Part shown: piece after piece, positions 1 through 9,356 of the stretch | How the letters are laid out: every line of letters starts with the position of its first letter | Numbering within the stretch: the stretch's first letter is position 1 | From: Chitinophagaceae bacterium | GTDB lineage: Bacteria > Bacteroidota > Bacteroidia > Chitinophagales > Chitinophagaceae | NCBI GenBank assembly: GCA_024643655.1 | Contig: JAHEMM010000002.1 | Coordinates: 56,768-120,767 of the forward strand | Reading direction: 5' to 3' | Length of the DNA: 64,000 nucleotides | Position numbers and translations under genes: made by a program | The notes under the pieces: model-generated | Database searches by the model: none | Told to the model about the DNA's origin: nothing | The model's input: the letters and a program-made list of their open reading frames with translations, nothing else

Positions 1-193
1 CAAGGCTATCTAGGTTTTCACTTCTTAACTGACTTATTTTTTGTTCACCTATTACCCAGCGAATGCTATCTACTATATTGGATTTACCACATCCGTTAGG
101 CCCAACAATTCCAGTAATATTATCGTCGAAACTAACAATAGTTTTGTCTGCAAAACTTTTGAATCCCTTTATTTCTAAGCTCTTTAATCTCAC
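1..193 (-). CDS. smc: Chromosome segregation protein SMC, N-terminal fragment (runs off left edge)
   Basis: Reverse-strand translation from a GTG at 193: VRLKSLEIKGFKSFADKTIVSFDDNITGIVGPNGCGKSNIVDSIRWVIGEQKISQLRSENLDSL; classic SMC N-terminus with Walker A GPNGCGKSN. Not in the ORF track. Confidence 0.93.
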   Translation of the reverse strand, partial: MRLKSLEIKGFKSFADKTIVSFDDNITGIVGPNGCGKSNIVDSIRWVIGEQKISQLRSENLDSL

Positions 194-418
194 TTTTTTT
201 CTGTTTAAGTCAGCAGCGAATTTACACTAAAGAGACTATAAACAAACTTTGGCTATCAGGCAGTTATTCACAATAATTAGTGAAAAATGTGAGAAGAAAA
301 TAAATCGATTCTGATGCTGAAGATTTTAAAACGCCGCCTAATATTTAATTCTTAGTTATTGACCCAAAAATTGACAAATTTCATACTGAAAAGCTCATGG
401 TTTTAGTACAAAATCAGG

Positions 419-709
419 ATGGTGTTACGTCAAATAAAACTTCAGTTCATAATTGCTTTTTTCATTTTGGCACAGTTTTTTAACCAACTTCTGAAAACAA
501 AACCATTGACACCAATATACACCTCCTATGCTACTAAAAAATTAGTATTGCAATTCGTAACGGAGAATATTAATATCAGAAAAAATACAACCTATTTATT
601 GAAAATGATATCAAAAAGGCAGATTGATAATATGTGGAAAAAAGTGTTCCACCTCTGCTTTGAAGCACAATTAAAAGGAAATAAAAAGGAACTCTTTAGC
701 AAAAACTAA
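419..709 (+). CDS. Hypothetical ORF, possibly spurious
   Basis: 96-aa ORF in a low-coding-density region; no recognisable motif. Confidence 0.2.
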   Translation: MVLRQIKLQFIIAFFILAQFFNQLLKTKPLTPIYTSYATKKLVLQFVTENINIRKNTTYLLKMISKRQIDNMWKKVFHLCFEAQLKGNKKELFSKN

Positions 710-957
710 TTCTCGCAATCTGTTTCAAAAAAACCAAGATCCGCAAGAATTATTTCAGCATCTGTATAATTCATAAGGCTTTTTTTCAAATTAGATCGTA
801 GTTCCTCTCTTGTTTCTTTAAATGAAGATTTTATCATAGAGAGTTTATAGGAATTTATCTTGAATATTGCTAAACGAGCTGTTTGAGAAGTAAAATCGTC
901 AATTAGATGAAACGCTTCAGCAATATGTGCCTGATCGTTGTAGTAAACCTGGTTCAT
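706..957 (-). CDS. Hypothetical protein (83 aa)
   Basis: Soluble, helix-rich ORF with plausible composition; no family recognised. Confidence 0.45.
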   Translation of the reverse strand: MNQVYYNDQAHIAEAFHLIDDFTSQTARLAIFKINSYKLSMIKSSFKETREELRSNLKKSLMNYTDAEIILADLGFFETDCEN

Positions 958-1137
958 ACAATCGGATATTGGTTTAAAAAGGAATGGACAACAAAAAAAC
1001 GTAACTAAAAATGTAAAATTGTAGTCAAGTATATGAAGAACAATCTTTTTTTCTGTAGGGACGTAGTTTAGTCAAGTTTACAAGTAGATTAACTAAGTAG
1101 AAAATCAGTTTGACAAATGAAACCAGGAATAGGAAAG

Positions 1138-1503
1138 TTAGTTTCCTTTATTTTCTACTTCTTCTTCGGGAGTATCTTCTGTTGATTCAGGAGGTGTAAT
1201 GTTTTTTATGGTAAGCAAGAAATCACCATTCAAACTTATATTAAATTGATACTGACGCATTAATGACCTAGTAGTCTCATCTTCTTGTAAAATTTCTATC
1301 AAATCTCTAGCCGGAACCGATTTGTTTATAGGGTTTAAACGACCCTTTATAACTTCCACATTAAAAGTAACTACTGGCTTTCTGAGCTTTGTAGTACGCT
1401 CAAAATCAATCCTATTTAGATTTACTGTTTGCTCTGCTTCAGCAGATTTTTTTAATAAAATTCGTATTACAGGTAAATATTTCTTCCAGGTGTAAGTGTA
1501 CAT
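1138..1503 (-). CDS. Hypothetical protein (121 aa)
   Basis: ORF with acidic C-terminus (PPESTEDTPEEEVENKGN) and plausible protein composition. Confidence 0.55.
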   Translation of the reverse strand: MYTYTWKKYLPVIRILLKKSAEAEQTVNLNRIDFERTTKLRKPVVTFNVEVIKGRLNPINKSVPARDLIEILQEDETTRSLMRQYQFNISLNGDFLLTIKNITPPESTEDTPEEEVENKGN

Positions 1504-1787
1504 TAAATATAATTATTTATTCTGCGCTGATAAATTTCAAGAAGTACGAAGGTCAGTTTTTATTTTTAGAAATACCCTTTTTTTGCTATTTAAATTGTAA
1601 AAAATGCCATTCTTTAGTTATTCAGCTGTTCTGAACCATTTTTAAATGCTTATCTTCACCAAGTTTCAGTTTAAAGCTTCACAAATAGTAAAATTCTTTA
1701 CTTTTTTCTTTCAACTGTACTTTATTTAAAAAACCGGTTTTATTACTTGAGTGCTATTTAATTTAAACCGGCACAACAATACATAAT

Positions 1788-2048
1788 ATGACGAACGAAC
1801 AGATCGAGAAATTTGTAACCCAACATAACAATGTTGATAAGGCGCCAGTAACTATCAGTTTTAAAACCAGATCGGCTATAACCGGCTTATTTATTAAAAC
1901 TGCTGATTATTCTGAATTAAGAGCTAAAAACTTATGGCGTATTGTAAATGGCGCCAGTATTGAAGAATATCAAAAATCTAAGGATTTGAACCTTGCCCGA
2001 ATTTTTAATGGCGTAGAATTCACTAGATTGAATGTTATCAATTCCTGA
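1788..2048 (+). CDS. Small hypothetical protein (86 aa)
   Basis: ATG-initiated ORF with good composition: MTNEQIEKFVTQHNNVDKAPVTISFKTRSAITGLFIKTADYSEL... Confidence 0.6.
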   Translation: MTNEQIEKFVTQHNNVDKAPVTISFKTRSAITGLFIKTADYSELRAKNLWRIVNGASIEEYQKSKDLNLARIFNGVEFTRLNVINS

Positions 2049-2118
2049 TTACTTCTTTATTCTCCCTTTTTTATTGGAAAGAAAAATTAATTTCCCGGTT
2101 AAATACCTACTTTAAAGT

Positions 2119-3288
2119 ATGAATTCCGGTGCAAGTAAATTTTTTTATGCTCGTTTGCCGGTAAATCACATACCGCTTGGCGAATTACTTACAGAAAATC
2201 ATTTATTCTTTTCTGTACCAGCAGATTGGCATGTATTAATAACAGATGTCAAGAAATCTACGGAAGCAGTAAAAAAAGGATTACATGAAACAGTAAACCT
2301 AGTTGCTACCGGGAGTATTGTTGCAGTACTCAATATTGCTCATGATAAAAACCTTTCAGTTCCCTATTTCTTTGGCGGAGATGGTGCTACTTTCATAGTA
2401 CCACATTTTATTTTGAAAGATGTATTAATCGCCTTATCCATACACCAAAAAAATACTTTTAAAAATTTCAATTTAAATTTACGGGTAGGACATGTCCCAG
2501 TTACAGAACTCTATCAAAAAGGACACTTGCTTTCCATATGTAAACTAAAAGCTGCTGAACAATATGCAATTCCAATAGTCTTAGGAAATGGTCTTTCAAT
2601 AGCAGAAAAAATCATAAAAGGTGAAGACTACCAATTGAATACACCTGTTTATCAAAAACAAGAGCTTGATTTAAGCGGTATGCAGTGCCGATGGGATAAA
2701 ATAAAACCACCTCAAAATTATAATGAAGTAGTAAGTCTTGTTGTAATTGCATGTGATGGGAATAAGCAAGCCAAAGTGTTTAAAAAGGTGATCGACTTTA
2801 TTGATGAAATATATGGCAAACCAGAAACCAGAACCCCAATTTCTGTAGCTAAACTAAAACTAAAAGCAACTTTAAAAAAGATCGGCGAAGAAATGAAAGT
2901 AAAGATTGGCGGCTATCGTCCATTGCTTGTTTTCAAAAATTGGTTGACGACAATGATGGGAGTTTTATATTTTAAAACAAAACCAGGTAAAAATTATTTA
3001 ACTCAATTAGTAGACTTTTCAGACACTCTTGTAATTGATGGAAAGATAAATACTGTCATATCCGGCACTAGTATACAAAGGGAGTTACTAGAAAATGCAT
3101 TAAATGAATTAGAGATAAAGAATGAAATTATCTATGGATTGTTTGTAAGCAAAGAATCTGTCATGTCCTGTTATGTTAGAAACATGGGCAACAATCATGT
3201 ACATTTTGTAGATGGCTCGGATGGTGGATATACAAAAGCGGCTGGTGTATTAAAAACCAAAATAACCTCATTTAATGCTAAAGATTGA
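2119..3288 (+). CDS. DUF3095 family protein (adenylate-cyclase-like fold)
   Basis: LITDVKKSTEAVKKGLHETVNLVATGSIVAVLNIA...FFGGDGATFIVP pattern typical of DUF3095. Confidence 0.8.
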   Translation: MNSGASKFFYARLPVNHIPLGELLTENHLFFSVPADWHVLITDVKKSTEAVKKGLHETVNLVATGSIVAVLNIAHDKNLSVPYFFGGDGATFIVPHFILKDVLIALSIHQKNTFKNFNLNLRVGHVPVTELYQKGHLLSICKLKAAEQYAIPIVLGNGLSIAEKIIKGEDYQLNTPVYQKQELDLSGMQCRWDKIKPPQNYNEVVSLVVIACDGNKQAKVFKKVIDFIDEIYGKPETRTPISVAKLKLKATLKKIGEEMKVKIGGYRPLLVFKNWLTTMMGVLYFKTKPGKNYLTQLVDFSDTLVIDGKINTVISGTSIQRELLENALNELEIKNEIIYGLFVSKESVMSCYVRNMGNNHVHFVDGSDGGYTKAAGVLKTKITSFNAKD

Positions 3289-3410
3289 TCAATACAAATA
3301 TTTCATTTTATACTTATAAATCAGTTAGTTTTTACTAAACTACATACAAATTCTCATCATAAGATAAAAGCAAATTAAAAATAGCTATATCTTTATAGCA
3401 AAATAATACT

Positions 3411-3566
3411 ATGTCACTGTTGAATCAAAATAGCAAAAAAGGGAAAAAGAAAGATGGGAAAAAAAATGCGCCAGCTTCTGGGAAAAGTTCAAAATTTATT
3501 CAAAAAACAAAGTCTTCTGGATTTGTAAGTAAACAATCTAACACTGGTTCTCAAAGAGGAAGTTGA
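3411..3566 (+). CDS. Small highly basic protein (51 aa)
   Basis: ATG ORF MSLLNQNSKKGKKKDGKKNAPASGKSSKFIQKTKSSGFVSKQSNTGSQRGS*; below the ORF-track length cut-off. Confidence 0.5.
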   Translation: MSLLNQNSKKGKKKDGKKNAPASGKSSKFIQKTKSSGFVSKQSNTGSQRGS

Positions 3567-3663
3567 TCCATCATTTCATATTCATTACTTTTTTTTATAT
3601 TTAATAATGTCAGGCAAATTAAAATTAGCTGGATAAGCCATTGTACTATGGCAGCAGATGCTA

Positions 3664-4380
3664 CTACCTTTTCAAAAATTTATTTTTTAATAATTTTTCC
3701 AAAACGTCATCCTTTTGACTACGGCTGATTGGTATATGTTGCTGGCCAATTAATATATCATTCCCTTCAATACTATCAACTTTTGATATACTAACGATAT
3801 AGGACTTGTGAACTTTGAAAAAATCATTTTTAGGCAAATAATCTTCAACCGATTTAAAAGTAAGGTACGTCATATATTTTTTTTCAATTGTATGTATTAA
3901 TACATAATTCTGAAGTGCTTCTACATACAATACATCTTCAAAAAGAATTTTAACAAGCTTGTTATCTGCCTTTATAAAAAAGTAGTTGGACGAAGCTGAT
4001 TCTTTGTCATTGGTTTCTCTTATTTCGTAAAACTCTTTAGCTTTTAAAACTGCTTTTAAGAAACGTTCAAATGAGATTGGTTTTACAAGGTAATCCAATG
4101 CATTCACTTCAAATCCTTCTAAAGCATATTGTGGATATGCAGTTGTAAAAATAACTGGAGGTGGAAGTTGTAGAGATTTAAAAAAAAGCAGACCTGATAT
4201 TTTAGGCATTTGAATATCCAAAAACAATAATTGAACATCCCCGCTATGCAGCAATTCAGTTGCCTTTAAAGGAGAATCAAATTCACCTATGAGATTTAAA
4301 AAATCAACATCACCAATATATTCCTTTAATCCTTTTCTTGCTAATGGCTCATCATCAATAATTACACAATTAATATTCAT
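3664..4380 (-). CDS. LytTR-family response regulator
   Basis: REC domain (VIIDDEPLARKGLKEYI...LLFLDIQMPKISGL...TAYPQYALEGFEVNALDYLVKPI) plus LytTR domain (YVEALQNYVLIHT...FFKVHKSYIVSISKVDSIEGNDILIGQQHIPISR). Confidence 0.95.
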   Translation of the reverse strand: MNINCVIIDDEPLARKGLKEYIGDVDFLNLIGEFDSPLKATELLHSGDVQLLFLDIQMPKISGLLFFKSLQLPPPVIFTTAYPQYALEGFEVNALDYLVKPISFERFLKAVLKAKEFYEIRETNDKESASSNYFFIKADNKLVKILFEDVLYVEALQNYVLIHTIEKKYMTYLTFKSVEDYLPKNDFFKVHKSYIVSISKVDSIEGNDILIGQQHIPISRSQKDDVLEKLLKNKFLKR

Positions 4381-5398
4381 GAATTTCCAGTTTTAACTTT
4401 ACAGTGAATTTATTCTCAATTTCGTTGATCGCCAATTGATGTTTTCCCGGATATAACAACTCCAACCTCCTTTTAACATTAGCAAGTCCAATACCACCAG
4501 ATACATTTTTGGTTACCGCTTCTGTACTATTTTCTACTATAAAACAAAACGATCCGTTTTCTCTGCTCATGTTAATTGTAACATCATTCGGCTTAGTTGT
4601 GTAATGGGAAATGTGCTTAAAAGCATTTTCGACAAATGGAATTAATAACAGTGGTTCAATTGTAAAACCCTTTACGTCTGGTGCACAAATAAATTTAACA
4701 CCATAGTTTTCGTCTTTTCTTATTTGCTGAAGTTCAGTATAATCTTTTATATAATGAATCTCTTTTTCAATAGGTATTTTCTCTCCATTCATTTCATAAA
4801 GCTGATATCTTAGAATTTCTGAAAATTGATGTAATGTTGTCCTTGCATCAGCATTATCCTTATTAATAAGAAAATAGATAGCATTTAGGGAATTGAAAAC
4901 AAAATGAGGATTGATTTGAGATTTTAGGAAATTTAGTTCTGCTTCAGCTTTTTCTTTTGCCGTTTCAGCCATTCGTTGTTGCAACTTCCCGTAGTCAAAA
5001 ATCAATTTTACTGCCGCACCTGCGATGACCAGAAAAAAGTGAGGTAGTATATTGTCATAAATCCTACTTTTTATATCAGAAGTCCAGGTATATAATGCTG
5101 GATTATCAATAATAATTCCAAGTATCCTCATTTTTATCATACTGCTTGAAAGTATAAGTACAATAAAAATGAAGCCAAACCAGAGGTATTTTTTTTTATA
5201 TAAAAATCTTGGAATTAATACAAAATTTGTTACATAAATCAAAAATGCAAGATCAACAACTTTGATAAGACTAACTAAAAATGCAATGCCTGAAGTAGCA
5301 TAATTTTCTCTTCTAAGAAAAAACCAACTACCTAACACCAACATCCAAAAAATGAAATGATGTAGTTTGTATTTTATAAAAAAAGATGCGTTTTGCAT
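4370..5398 (-). CDS. LytS/YehU-type sensor histidine kinase
   Basis: N-terminal TM helices; His_kinase motif ELNFLKSQINPHFVFNSLNAIYFLI and HATPase region; overlaps the regulator start by 11 nt. Confidence 0.94.
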   Translation of the reverse strand: MQNASFFIKYKLHHFIFWMLVLGSWFFLRRENYATSGIAFLVSLIKVVDLAFLIYVTNFVLIPRFLYKKKYLWFGFIFIVLILSSSMIKMRILGIIIDNPALYTWTSDIKSRIYDNILPHFFLVIAGAAVKLIFDYGKLQQRMAETAKEKAEAELNFLKSQINPHFVFNSLNAIYFLINKDNADARTTLHQFSEILRYQLYEMNGEKIPIEKEIHYIKDYTELQQIRKDENYGVKFICAPDVKGFTIEPLLLIPFVENAFKHISHYTTKPNDVTINMSRENGSFCFIVENSTEAVTKNVSGGIGLANVKRRLELLYPGKHQLAINEIENKFTVKLKLEIHEY

Positions 5399-5559
5399 TA
5401 TTCAAATTAAATGTACAAAATCTATTCTTTACAATAAGTTTACATATACTGCCTACTTTACATGACCAAACGTAATGCTGCTGTTTGTAAAGTAAAATAT
5501 ACAATTGATGTAAAAGAAGAAGCAAAAACGATACATCTGCTCAATTTTATAAAAAAAAT

Positions 5560-6219
5560 ATGAGAGTCATTATTTACATTTTACTAATTTGTCAATATTG
5601 TCTGATTGCTTGTGCACAAAACAATTCAAAATCAACAATAAAAAACCAGCCTTCAACCAGCGACTTAAGTGTTGGTGGTACTTGCGAAGGGTGCGAAGGT
5701 ATTTTTGAATCTCCGGTTCCATTTAATAGTTTAAATGCTATTGACACGCTGCCTGACTTTTATGAACCTGGACCAAAAATCGAAATAAGCGGAACGATAT
5801 ATCTTTCAGATGGAAAGACGCCAGCTTCTGAAATAATAATGTATCTGTATCATACAGATCAAGCAGGATTATATTCAAACGGCAGTAATTACTCTGTTTG
5901 GAGTAAGAGACATGGGTATATAAGGGGATGGATAAAAACAGATAAAAATGGATACTATAAATTTTACACACTTATACCAGCATCCTACCCGAATAGCAAC
6001 ATTCCAAAACATATACATCCTACTATAAAAGAACCAGGGAAAACAGCTTACTGGATTGATGATTTTGTATTTGAAAACGATCCTTTATTAACTGAAAAAG
6101 AAAAAAACAAAAAAAAGCCTGTTGGAGGAAATGGTGTTTTAGTATTAATAGAAAAAGATGGTTTTTTGAAAGCTTCACGAGATATAATTCTTGGGTTAAA
6201 TGTCGAAAATTATCATTAA
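5560..6219 (+). CDS. Intradiol ring-cleavage dioxygenase-like lipoprotein
   Basis: Lipobox-like CLIAC; ISGTIYLSDGKTPASEIIMYLYHTDQAGLYSNGS...RGWIKTDKNGYYKFYTLIPASYPNSNIPKHIHPTI, matching protocatechuate/catechol dioxygenase signatures. Confidence 0.83.
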   Translation: MRVIIYILLICQYCLIACAQNNSKSTIKNQPSTSDLSVGGTCEGCEGIFESPVPFNSLNAIDTLPDFYEPGPKIEISGTIYLSDGKTPASEIIMYLYHTDQAGLYSNGSNYSVWSKRHGYIRGWIKTDKNGYYKFYTLIPASYPNSNIPKHIHPTIKEPGKTAYWIDDFVFENDPLLTEKEKNKKKPVGGNGVLVLIEKDGFLKASRDIILGLNVENYH

Positions 6220-6232
6220 CAACTCGAAATGC

Positions 6233-6709
6233 TTATTTAATAAATAAATTTGCTTTCACTCGAAAATAACTAACATCTCTTTCTACTAGGTTGGCTATCA
6301 ATCCATTTACTTTCAAATTCCAATATTCAGTTTCCTTATTATAACTAACATCAATTGTACCGTTGGATAAAGAAATGTAAGATGCTTGTTCGCCAGATTT
6401 GAATGAATAAATGGCTTCAACTTCCATACTACCTCTAGAACCAGGCATAATATCATAAGTTCCTTCCTTCAGCCTTCTTGAATGGAAATAAAATGATACC
6501 AACTGCCCTTTCTGATCTACGGCTATTGTCAATTTCCCTCTTACTCTATACACTTTTAATAATGAGGGCCTGGCTTCGATAAAAAAATTGTTTGTGCTAA
6601 CAGTGTCCGTAATATACACAGGACAATTGCTTAAAGTTGAATCCCTATCTTCCTGTGCATTAAGATTGAATGAAAGAAGAATTAGTAGAAATATGATGAA
6701 GGTTCGCAT
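6233..6709 (-). CDS. Secreted hypothetical protein
   Basis: Signal peptide MRTFIIFLLILLSFNLNAQ; no domain recognised. Confidence 0.65.
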   Translation of the reverse strand: MRTFIIFLLILLSFNLNAQEDRDSTLSNCPVYITDTVSTNNFFIEARPSLLKVYRVRGKLTIAVDQKGQLVSFYFHSRRLKEGTYDIMPGSRGSMEVEAIYSFKSGEQASYISLSNGTIDVSYNKETEYWNLKVNGLIANLVERDVSYFRVKANLFIK

Positions 6710-6767
6710 TAATTAAAAATTGAGGGATAAAAAATACATATAATTATCAATATTCAGCTTTTTAGAC

Positions 6768-7430
6768 TTAACTATTTTTCTTTGTTTCTCTAACCCCAAA
6801 TAATAGGCTACCAATTCTTACCATATTACTTCCAACCTCTATTGCAATTTTGTAATCGCTACTCATTCCCATAGAAAGGATTTTCAAATTACCTAACTTA
6901 TCAAACATCGAATTTAATAATTGAAATTCACTTTTTACTTTAGCCATGTCGGTTGTAAAACTTGCCATACCCATCAAACCACTAATCCTAACATTTTTCA
7001 AATTAAGTTCTTCAGATTGTTTTATTGTTTCAATAAGTTCATGCATATCAAACCCAAACTTGGTGTCTTCCTGAGCAATGTGCATTTGAAGCAAACAATC
7101 AATTACTCTATTACTTTTTTCAGCTTGCTTGTTTATCTCTTTTAATAGTTTCAGACTGTCAACCCCATGTATCAGTTGCACAAAAGGAGCAATTAACTTT
7201 ACTTTATTGGTTTGAAGATGCCCAATAAAATGCCAATTTATATCATTTGGCAAAATCTCAGCCTTTTCAACTAATTCCTGAACATAATTCTCTCCAAAAT
7301 CTCTTTGCCCCAAATGATATAATTCCATTATATCATCTACAGGTTTTGTTTTAGAAACTGCAACTAATGTTACATTTTTTAGTCCAAGTTCATTTTTTAT
7401 TACCTGATAAGCATTTATATTTATAGCCAT
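6768..7430 (-). CDS. YggS-family pyridoxal phosphate-dependent protein
   Basis: LVAVSKTKPVDDIMELYHLGQRDFGENYVQEL...WHFIGHLQTNK...LSMGMSSDYKIAIEVGSNMVRIGSLLFG. Start probably ATG 7430 rather than 7463. Confidence 0.95.
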   Translation of the reverse strand: MAININAYQVIKNELGLKNVTLVAVSKTKPVDDIMELYHLGQRDFGENYVQELVEKAEILPNDINWHFIGHLQTNKVKLIAPFVQLIHGVDSLKLLKEINKQAEKSNRVIDCLLQMHIAQEDTKFGFDMHELIETIKQSEELNLKNVRISGLMGMASFTTDMAKVKSEFQLLNSMFDKLGNLKILSMGMSSDYKIAIEVGSNMVRIGSLLFGVRETKKNS

Positions 7431-7498
7431 AATTACAGCATAGTTGAAATGCAAAAGCCACAAGCTTTTGCTTATGGCTGAATAAGAAATTAATACGT

Positions 7499-8653
7499 TT
7501 ATTTCAAAATACTTCTGCTGATTACAATTCTCTGTACTTCACTTGTACCCTCATATATCTGTGTAATCTTGGCATCACGCATTAATCTTTCTACATGATA
7601 TTCTTTTACAAAACCATATCCACCATGAATTTGTACTGCTTCCACTGTCGTCCACATAGCTGTTTCAGAAGCATACACTTTTGCCATAGAAGAGCTTAAA
7701 GTATAATCAATATTATTGTCTTTTTCCCATGCCGCCTTTTGACATAACAATCTTGACGCTTCAATTCTTGTTGCCATATCTGCCAATTTAAACGCTATGA
7801 TCTGGTGATTCATAATCTCGGTACCAAACGCTTTTCTTGTTTTAGAATATTCTTTTGCCAGTTCATATGCACCGCTGGCGATACCCAATGCCTGAGAGGC
7901 AATTCCTATTCTTCCACCTGCCAATGTTTTCATGGCAAAAGTAAACCCGAATCCATCTTCTCCTATCCTATTTTCTTTAGGCACTTTTACATCATTAAAC
8001 ATCACAGTATGCGTATCACTACCCCGAATACCCAGTTTATTTTCTTTAGCAGCTACAACTACACCCGGCCAATCTTTCTCAACTATAAGGCAATTTATCC
8101 CTCTTGAACCCTTTGAAGGATCTGTTTGCGCCATTACTAGGTAAACAGAAGCCGTTCCACCATTGGTAATCCAATTTTTTGTTCCGTTTAATAAATAGTG
8201 GTCACCTTTATCTTCAGCAGTTGTTCTTTGTGATGTTGCATCACTTCCTGCTTCTGGTTCACTAAGCATAAAAGCGCCAATATATAATTCGCCATCTTTT
8301 CGACCCTGTGCCAGTGGTGTAAGGTATTTTTGTTTTTGCTCTTCATTTCCGTAAGCTTCGAGACCATAACAAACCAAACTATTATTTACACTTACTACAA
8401 CACTAACACTAGCGTCTACTTTACTGATTTCTTCCATAGCCAGAACATAGCTAATTGTATCCATTCCAGCTCCGCCATACTTAGGGTCTACCATCATACC
8501 AAGGAAACCTAATTCAGCTAATTTCATCACTTGTTCACGAGGAAATTGTTGTTTTTCATCCCTTTCAATAACGCCAGGCAAACAGTCGTTTTGAGCAAAA
8601 TCCCTTGCGGCTTTTTGAATCATTAGTTGCTCTTCATTTAATTGAAATAACAT
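7499..8653 (-). CDS. Acyl-CoA dehydrogenase
   Basis: Full-length ACAD: GAFMLSEPEAGSDA, NGTKNWITNGG, RDAKITQIYEGTSEVQRIVI. Confidence 0.97.
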   Translation of the reverse strand: MLFQLNEEQLMIQKAARDFAQNDCLPGVIERDEKQQFPREQVMKLAELGFLGMMVDPKYGGAGMDTISYVLAMEEISKVDASVSVVVSVNNSLVCYGLEAYGNEEQKQKYLTPLAQGRKDGELYIGAFMLSEPEAGSDATSQRTTAEDKGDHYLLNGTKNWITNGGTASVYLVMAQTDPSKGSRGINCLIVEKDWPGVVVAAKENKLGIRGSDTHTVMFNDVKVPKENRIGEDGFGFTFAMKTLAGGRIGIASQALGIASGAYELAKEYSKTRKAFGTEIMNHQIIAFKLADMATRIEASRLLCQKAAWEKDNNIDYTLSSSMAKVYASETAMWTTVEAVQIHGGYGFVKEYHVERLMRDAKITQIYEGTSEVQRIVISRSILK

Positions 8654-8894
8654 AGTAATATTCTTTTTTTAGAGTTGCAAAGATAAGGACAAAACAGCCG
8701 TTTACAGGAACTCAAAAGATTTGCAACTATTTATGAAACAACAAACTAATACTAGTTCACAGTAACTCTTTTTGAATTAACTTTGCAATCGGAAATTAAG
8801 GCTTGTTAACTAAAATGCTATCATCATTGCAATTTAGTTAAACTCAAAAAGCAATTGACAAATTTCATCTGACAAAAATTAATTAAGATAACCG

Positions 8895-9350
8895 ATGAAA
8901 AAGATACATATCATATTACTTGTTTTTATTGCAGGTTCGATCGCATTACTGATTAGCTTATTAAATACTGGTGCTACTTACGAAACTATAGCTGAGGCAA
9001 AAGCAATGCCTGGAAAATTTGTACATGTCGCCGTACGGTTAGACAAAAGTAAACCGGTGGAATTTGACGCCAAAAAAGACCCCAATTATTTAAGCTTTTA
9101 CGCAGTTGGTGTTGAAAATCCAGATCAAGCGATGAAAGTAATTTATCGTAACGGCGAAATCCCTAATCTTATGATTAGTGAAAGACTGGTTTTAAAAGGA
9201 AAATATATGGATGACAAGTTTGAATGTAAAGATGTACAGACAAAATGCCCATCCAAGTATAAAGAAGAAATGAAACCAACAGAGAAAAGCATTGAACAAA
9301 ATGCAGTAAATAACCCTGCTCCAGCAACCACGGCAGCAACAAATTATTAA
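8895..9350 (+). CDS. ccmE: Cytochrome c maturation protein CcmE-like heme chaperone
   Basis: N-terminal TM anchor and OB-fold core (...VIYRNGEIPNLMISERLVLKGKY...) with KCPSKYKEE at the heme-binding position; directly followed by ccmF. Confidence 0.85.
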   Translation: MKKIHIILLVFIAGSIALLISLLNTGATYETIAEAKAMPGKFVHVAVRLDKSKPVEFDAKKDPNYLSFYAVGVENPDQAMKVIYRNGEIPNLMISERLVLKGKYMDDKFECKDVQTKCPSKYKEEMKPTEKSIEQNAVNNPAPATTAATNY

Positions 9351-9356
9351 TCCGAA

